Origin: Treponema sp.
GTDB taxonomy: Bacteria; Spirochaetota; Spirochaetia; Treponematales; Treponemataceae
Direction of reading: 5' to 3'
Length of the DNA: 7,689 nucleotides
Assembly (NCBI GenBank): GCA_024699205.1
Contig: JAILQA010000106.1
Span: 1 to 7,689, forward strand
Numbering within the stretch: the first letter of the stretch is position 1; every line of letters begins with the position of its first letter. The notes under the pieces are model-generated. The model did no database searches. It worked only from the letters and a program-made list of their open reading frames with translations, and was not told where the DNA came from. Positions 4,453-7,689 of this stretch are shown here, piece after piece. Position numbers and translations under genes: made by a program.

Positions 4453-6381
4453 TTACACTTCTTTATACATTTCTTCTATCTGGGATTTATATAATTCCGC
4501 AATTCTAAAACGCATGATTTCCTGTTTTGCCGAAAGTTCAACGCCAACTTCAAAAGGCTTAGTAATCAAAGCAAATCTATTAATGCGCTCAAAAATCTTA
4601 AATCCATTTTTTGTGTTTATAAGATTGGCAATTTCATTTTCAAAAAGATTTTTTACAGGCTGAGTAAGAATTAAATCTTCAAAAGCATCGTACATAAGCC
4701 CTGTCGATTCTGCATAAGATTTTACTTCTTCCTCATCAACCAAAATCAAAGCTGTTAGATAACGCTTATCCTGTCCAATTACAACAGCCTGCTTAATAAA
4801 GCGTGATTCACCAAGCTTCATTTCAATAGGAAGAGGCTCAATGTTTTCTCCGCCCAAAAGAACAATTGTATCCTTAATACGTCCCCTGATTTTAAGTTCA
4901 TTGTGAATTGTCATGATTGCCAGGTCTCCGGTATGAAGCCATCCATCTACCGTAAAAGCAGCCTGTGTTTTTTCCGGATTTTTATAATAGCCCTTCATAA
5001 CAGTTGGACCTTTAATCTGCAATTCACCTTCTTTACAGCGCCCCAAAATAAAACCATCGCTGTCCACAATTCTTGTCTGAATCCCTCTTAGCGGCGAACC
5101 AATTGTTCCAAAAACAGGAGCCGCAAATGGACGCACCGAAATTACAGGAGCAGTTTCTGTCATTCCATAGCCTTCAACAAGAGTTACACCAATAGCCCAG
5201 AAAAACTCATCAATATTAGGAGGAAGAGCGCCACCCCCTGCAATTCCGCCCCTAAAATTATTCCCCAGCATCTTTTTAATTTTTCGGAATACAATTAAAT
5301 CTCCCAGCCAGTACAAAGGCCAAAGTAAAATCCAGGGAATAAAGAATAAAAGCCACCAGAAAAAGGTATAATAATTTGAAAAACAGGGATTCTGGTTAAA
5401 CATTTTTCTCTGCATTCTCTTATGAATAATTGCCAGACCCGTAAAGAAATTGAACATTTTGTTTACAATTCCACCTGCCTTTCGCATTTTTTTTGTAATA
5501 CCTTCATAAACAGCTTCAAAAACGCGTGGAACTGCCGGCAAAATCTCAGGATTCATCTTTTTAAAATCAGCAAGCAGAATTGAACCAATCGGTTTTGAAT
5601 AAACAATCGAAAGCCCCTGCACAAAAATTACATATTCTACTACCCTTTCAAAAACGTGCCAGATAGGAAGAACGCACAAGGCCTTTTCCCCAGGATTTCC
5701 ATAGATTCTAAGCTGCAAATCATCCAGCTGGGCAAGAAAATTACTGTGAGTAAGCATTACACCTTTTGGCGTTCCCGTAGTTCCAGACGTAAAAATGACA
5801 GTTGCCAAATCATCACCCTTTCCCTTTTCCAGCTCCTCTTCCATAAATCCTTTGTTTTTAATACGCCAGGTTTGCCCCTCTTCAATCATACTGTTAAAAA
5901 ATAAAAGTTCTATGTTCGATTTTTCAAGTTTTTCAAGCACGTCTGCTTTAATTTCATCTTCAAAACAGATTAGAGTTTTTATAAAAGGCAGTTTTTCCTG
6001 CAAAGAAAGCATTTTATTAATTTGAGCCGAGTTTTCTACAATTACAACCTTGCATTCTGCAATCGAAAGTATTTTTCCCAAATCTATGAGAGTCGCATCG
6101 CAACCACGCGGAACATCTATCGCGCCAACAGCCATAATCCCTATATCCGCCTGCTGCCATTCCGCTCGATTGTCAGAAATCATTCCTATAAGTTCACCGC
6201 CCTTTATTCCGTGCTGTAAAAGTGCAGCACCAAAATCCAGCCCAAACTGAAGCATTTCTGCATACGTGATTTCTTCAAACTCTCCATTTTTATTTCGTTT
6301 ATATTGCGCTATGACCTGCGGATATTTCGTTGCAGTATTACGAATCATTTTTGCCACAGTCATGGTTGCATCCAAACTCAT
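4453..6381 (-). CDS. Long-chain fatty-acid--CoA ligase (AMP-binding acyl-CoA synthetase)
   Basis: The 642-residue protein belongs to the ANL adenylate-forming superfamily, which activates a fatty acid to acyl-AMP and then acyl-CoA. Motifs in order: the phosphate loop TSGTTGTPKG (198-207), LPIWHVFERV (238-247), the long-chain synthetase block LPAVPRVFE (281-289), GGGALPP (382-388), GYGMTET (404-410), GWLHTGDLA (480-488) and RGRIKDTIVLLGGENIEP (499-516). Two features are odd. A strongly hydrophobic, Trp/Phe-rich stretch (about 337-366) sits in the central linker and may anchor the protein in the membrane. In addition, the C-terminal A10 block reads ELSAKQEIMR (615-624), lacking lysine where ELTPTLKLKR-type synthetases have it. 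The ATG at 6381 is supported by AGGGGA four bases upstream; Met7 is a less likely start. It has its own promoter and probably leads an operon with the radical SAM gene. Treponemes largely depend on exogenous fatty acids, so uptake and activation for membrane lipids is a plausible role. Confidence 0.93.
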   Translation of the reverse strand: MSLDATMTVAKMIRNTATKYPQVIAQYKRNKNGEFEEITYAEMLQFGLDFGAALLQHGIKGGELIGMISDNRAEWQQADIGIMAVGAIDVPRGCDATLIDLGKILSIAECKVVIVENSAQINKMLSLQEKLPFIKTLICFEDEIKADVLEKLEKSNIELLFFNSMIEEGQTWRIKNKGFMEEELEKGKGDDLATVIFTSGTTGTPKGVMLTHSNFLAQLDDLQLRIYGNPGEKALCVLPIWHVFERVVEYVIFVQGLSIVYSKPIGSILLADFKKMNPEILPAVPRVFEAVYEGITKKMRKAGGIVNKMFNFFTGLAIIHKRMQRKMFNQNPCFSNYYTFFWWLLFFIPWILLWPLYWLGDLIVFRKIKKMLGNNFRGGIAGGGALPPNIDEFFWAIGVTLVEGYGMTETAPVISVRPFAAPVFGTIGSPLRGIQTRIVDSDGFILGRCKEGELQIKGPTVMKGYYKNPEKTQAAFTVDGWLHTGDLAIMTIHNELKIRGRIKDTIVLLGGENIEPLPIEMKLGESRFIKQAVVIGQDKRYLTALILVDEEEVKSYAESTGLMYDAFEDLILTQPVKNLFENEIANLINTKNGFKIFERINRFALITKPFEVGVELSAKQEIMRFRIAELYKSQIEEMYKEV

Positions 6382-6385
6382 ATCT

Positions 6386-6391
6386 TCCCCT
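6386..6391 (-). promoter_or_regulatory. Ribosome binding site of the acyl-CoA synthetase
   Basis: Read on the minus strand, AGGGGA lies four bases before the ATG at 6381. It is the strongest Shine-Dalgarno in the window and favours this start over the Met at codon 7. Confidence 0.75.
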
Positions 6392-6432
6392 TATTGCCAC
6401 GAACACACAAAATGATTACAAACAAGTAAAAC

Positions 6433-6482
6433 AATATGTCGCAGCAATTAATACTTTTTCACTATGACATATTTACATATTT
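6433..6482. repeat. Operator-like repeat cluster in the acyl-CoA synthetase promoter
   Basis: On the plus strand 6467-6482 is ACATATTT twice in perfect tandem, exactly filling the -35/-10 spacer. GACATATT (6466-6473) has a perfect inverted partner, AATATGTC, at 6433-6440, 25 bases away. Overlapping these, TGACA (6465-6469) and TGTCA (6483-6487) form the ends of a 23-base imperfect dyad spanning the promoter. Such arrangements are typical of regulator binding sites; no specific regulator can be named. Confidence 0.5.
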
Positions 6483-6488
6483 TGTCAA
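6461..6488 (-). promoter_or_regulatory. Promoter of the acyl-CoA synthetase gene
   Basis: On the minus strand there is a perfect -35 TTGACA (6488-6483), a 16-base spacer and a -10 CATAGT (6466-6461, 4 of 6) with TG one base upstream of it (extended -10). Transcription would begin near 6454, giving a leader of roughly 70 bases. The spacer is a perfect tandem repeat and an inverted copy lies just downstream, which suggests an operator. Confidence 0.6.
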
Positions 6489-6528
6489 ATTGCACAAGAG
6501 GAGATAGTAATTAAGTTTTAGTAAAACA

Positions 6529-7479
6529 CTATTTATCAATCAATTTATTGAGGGTGTAATCTCGCTGGCGCCAGTTTTTATCTACTTTTACCTGCAAATC
6601 TAAATCAATTTTCTGAATATAGATTTCACTCAGCTTTTTAATAGACGCAAGTCTGATTTCCTTAATTTTTGTTGCGCCCTTGCCAATTACAATACCTTTC
6701 TGACTATCACGCTCAACACACAAAAATGCACGAATCCATAATTTTTTTCCATCATTTCTATGTTCAACATCCGCAACATCAACATAAACTGAATGAGGAA
6801 TCTCATCCTGCAGTCGATTTATAGCTTCACCACGGATAATCTCGCAAACTCTAAAGGTCAAATCCTGATCAGTATAAGTATCTTCATCGTACATCGGCTC
6901 TCCCACAGGAGAAATATCATACAAAGCCTTTAAAACCTCGTTAATTCCTTCATCCTTTTGTGCCGACATTTCCAAAATACGTTCCGCCGGAATCTTAGGC
7001 ATTTTTTCGGCAAGGAAAGTATAAATCTTTTTTTTGCGTGATATCGATGAATCTATTTTATTAATTGCGACAACAGTTTTATCTGCAAAATCCTGAATTA
7101 GTTCAACAACATGTTCTTCTTCTTCACCAGGATCTCGAGTTGAATCAATAATATACAAGACACAATCTGTTCCCGAAAGCTGCTCCTGTGTTACAGCCCG
7201 CAATTTAAGATTTAATTTTTTCTCTGAATCGTGATAGCCTGGCGTATCAATAAAAATAAGCTGTCCATAAGAAGTATTTACAATACCTTTAATTGCATTT
7301 CGTGTAGTCTGAGGAATCGGTGAAACAATACTAACATTTTCCTGGCAGGCTGTATTCAAAAAAGTTGATTTTCCAGCAGAAGGTCTGCCAATAATTGCAA
7401 CAACAGCAGTTTTCAAAGGTCCCTGATTCTGCATAGTTTGAATATTCTCATTATTCTGATTATTTTCATTACTACTCAT
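6529..7479 (-). CDS. era: GTPase Era
   Basis: Era is an essential GTPase that binds the 3' end of 16S rRNA and the 30S subunit to support its maturation, on the cytoplasmic side of the membrane. The 316-residue protein has an Asn/Gln-rich extension (1-20), a GTPase domain and a C-terminal KH domain. Motifs: G1 GRPSAGKS (31-38), G2 PQTTRN (56-61), G3 DTPG (78-81), G4 NKID (140-143), G5 SAQK (172-175), then the Era-specific LTFRVCEIIRGEAI (207-220), KH loop VIGKGATKIK (264-273) and the terminal VKVDKNWRQRDYTLNKL (297-313). G1 has Ser34 where Era normally has Asn, and the KH GxxG loop reads GKGA. The start at 7479 has no clear Shine-Dalgarno, but a good promoter ends just before it; Met16 would still keep the whole G domain. 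It is a single gene here, without its frequent neighbours ybeY, dgkA or recO. Confidence 0.95.
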   Translation of the reverse strand: MSSNENNQNNENIQTMQNQGPLKTAVVAIIGRPSAGKSTFLNTACQENVSIVSPIPQTTRNAIKGIVNTSYGQLIFIDTPGYHDSEKKLNLKLRAVTQEQLSGTDCVLYIIDSTRDPGEEEEHVVELIQDFADKTVVAINKIDSSISRKKKIYTFLAEKMPKIPAERILEMSAQKDEGINEVLKALYDISPVGEPMYDEDTYTDQDLTFRVCEIIRGEAINRLQDEIPHSVYVDVADVEHRNDGKKLWIRAFLCVERDSQKGIVIGKGATKIKEIRLASIKKLSEIYIQKIDLDLQVKVDKNWRQRDYTLNKLIDK

Positions 7480-7485
7480 ATTTTC

Positions 7486-7514
7486 ATTTTATCAGAAAAG
7501 AAAACAATTGTCAT
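7486..7514 (-). promoter_or_regulatory. Promoter of era, extended -10, leaderless geometry
   Basis: On the minus strand there is a -35 ATGACA (7514-7509, 5 of 6), a 17-base spacer and a -10 TAAAAT (7491-7486, 5 of 6) preceded by TG plus one base. Only six bases separate the -10 from the ATG at 7479, so transcription is predicted to start on or next to the A of the start codon. Confidence 0.65.
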
Positions 7515-7584
7515 TTAACAATGCATAATTCGCGATGGAAGTCCCAATAAAAATGAAGTAGCATTTTGACGTACGATAGCTGTT

Positions 7585-7597
7585 CTATTAATTATAG
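7585..7597. repeat. A/T-rich near-palindrome upstream of the right-edge gene
   Basis: CTATTAATTATAG pairs with itself at every position except one symmetric pair. It lies in the divergent region between era and the gene at the right edge, about 80 bases before that gene. It may be a regulator site, but palindromes of this size arise easily in A/T-rich DNA. Confidence 0.25.
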
Positions 7598-7635
7598 ATA
7601 TTTTTATTGGAATATTTTAAAAACTATATTATCCT

Positions 7636-7651
7636 TAAGATGTAGATCTTA
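7636..7651. repeat. Small inverted repeat TAAGAT/ATCTTA
   Basis: Six-base arms TAAGAT (7636-7641) and ATCTTA (7646-7651) flank a 4-base loop about 26 bases before the proposed start at the right edge. It could be an operator or a leader hairpin. There is no T-run of the terminator type after it, so a terminator is unlikely. Confidence 0.3.
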
Positions 7652-7676
7652 TTATATCACTCTTATATAGGTGCGT

Positions 7677-7689
7677 ATGATGAAAAAAC
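7677..7689 (+). CDS. Start of an unidentified plus-strand gene cut by the right edge
   Basis: The window ends with ATG ATG AAA AAA C, giving Met-Met-Lys-Lys or Met-Lys-Lys, preceded by AGGTG at 7669-7673. That site is three bases from the first ATG and six from the second (7680), so the second start has the better spacing. A Met-Lys-Lys opening is common in proteins with a signal peptide, but four codons are too few to identify anything. No strong promoter is visible upstream; the best weak candidate is TTGGAA (7607-7612), 17 bases, then TATCCT (7630-7635). Confidence 0.4.

Noticed and set aside
5656..6250. Several short plus-strand open frames opposite the acyl-CoA synthetase
   Set aside because: They are antisense to a well-supported gene, mutually overlapping, and lack Shine-Dalgarno sequences or recognisable content.
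6515..6527. GTTTT-AGT-AAAAC hairpin just after the era stop, considered as a terminator
   Set aside because: The stem is five pairs, almost all A/T, and no T-run follows it on the minus strand.
7476..7487. Three-codon frame ATG AAA ATA TGA overlapping the era start, considered as a translational-coupling mini-ORF
   Set aside because: The predicted transcript starts at about 7479, so the mini-ORF would not be in the mRNA, and it has no Shine-Dalgarno.
7535..7561. Eight-codon plus-strand frame (MEVPIKMK) between era and the right-edge gene, considered as a leader peptide
   Set aside because: No ribosome site or promoter is matched to it, and frames this short occur by chance.
1..7689. A novel multi-gene defence, toxin-antitoxin or biosynthetic system
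   Set aside because: Every complete gene belongs to a known core or widespread family, and the neighbours do not form a coherent unit; there are no transposase, integrase, CRISPR or toxin-like genes.

Overview
The window is A/T-rich and gene-dense. It looks like chromosomal core sequence from a spirochaete, most likely a gut, rumen or oral Treponema. That is inferred from the overall feel of the proteins: an Era with a Ser in place of Asn in its G1 motif, a treponeme-like acyl-CoA synthetase C-terminus, and a ThrH-type phosphatase. No rRNA or other decisive marker is present. I see no mobile element, CRISPR array, tRNA or rRNA.

Layout, left to right. (1) A minus-strand gene runs off the left edge. 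Only its first 13 codons plus two bases are present, and they match the start of ThrH (phosphoserine phosphatase/homoserine phosphotransferase). (2) A short divergent promoter region (42-143) serves thrH leftward and a plus-strand pair rightward. That pair is a membrane-anchored divergent polysaccharide deacetylase (144-1385) followed after 26 nt by tsaD (1412-2449, tRNA t6A synthesis). (3) A Gfo/Idh/MocA-type oxidoreductase (2529-3485) follows behind its own candidate promoter. It meets a minus-strand radical SAM gene of the TIGR01212/YhcC family (3482-4393) tail to tail, with the two stop codons overlapping on TTAA. (4) Upstream of the radical SAM gene on the minus strand lies a long-chain acyl-CoA synthetase (4453-6381), then a 147-nt intergenic region with a repeat-rich promoter, then era (6529-7479). 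(5) The final ~197 nt (7480-7676) hold the era promoter, some A/T-rich dyads, and the probable first codons of a plus-strand gene cut by the right edge.

The genes do not form one pathway. They are mostly housekeeping: t6A tRNA modification, Era-dependent 30S maturation, fatty-acid activation, envelope glycan processing and serine/threonine metabolism. The other two (the oxidoreductase and the radical SAM protein) cannot be assigned a substrate from sequence. I found no convincing new multi-gene system.

The most interesting signals are regulatory and at residue level. Two genes (the deacetylase and era) have extended -10 promoters so close to the ATG, and so little Shine-Dalgarno sequence, that leaderless transcripts are predicted. 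The divergent promoters at the left share one -35 site. The acyl-CoA synthetase promoter has a perfect 8-bp tandem repeat as its spacer, plus an inverted copy. The acyl-CoA synthetase lacks lysine at the expected A10 position and carries a membrane-like insertion. Era departs from the consensus at its G1 Asn and its KH GxxG loop. No gene-free stretch exceeds about 200 bases.
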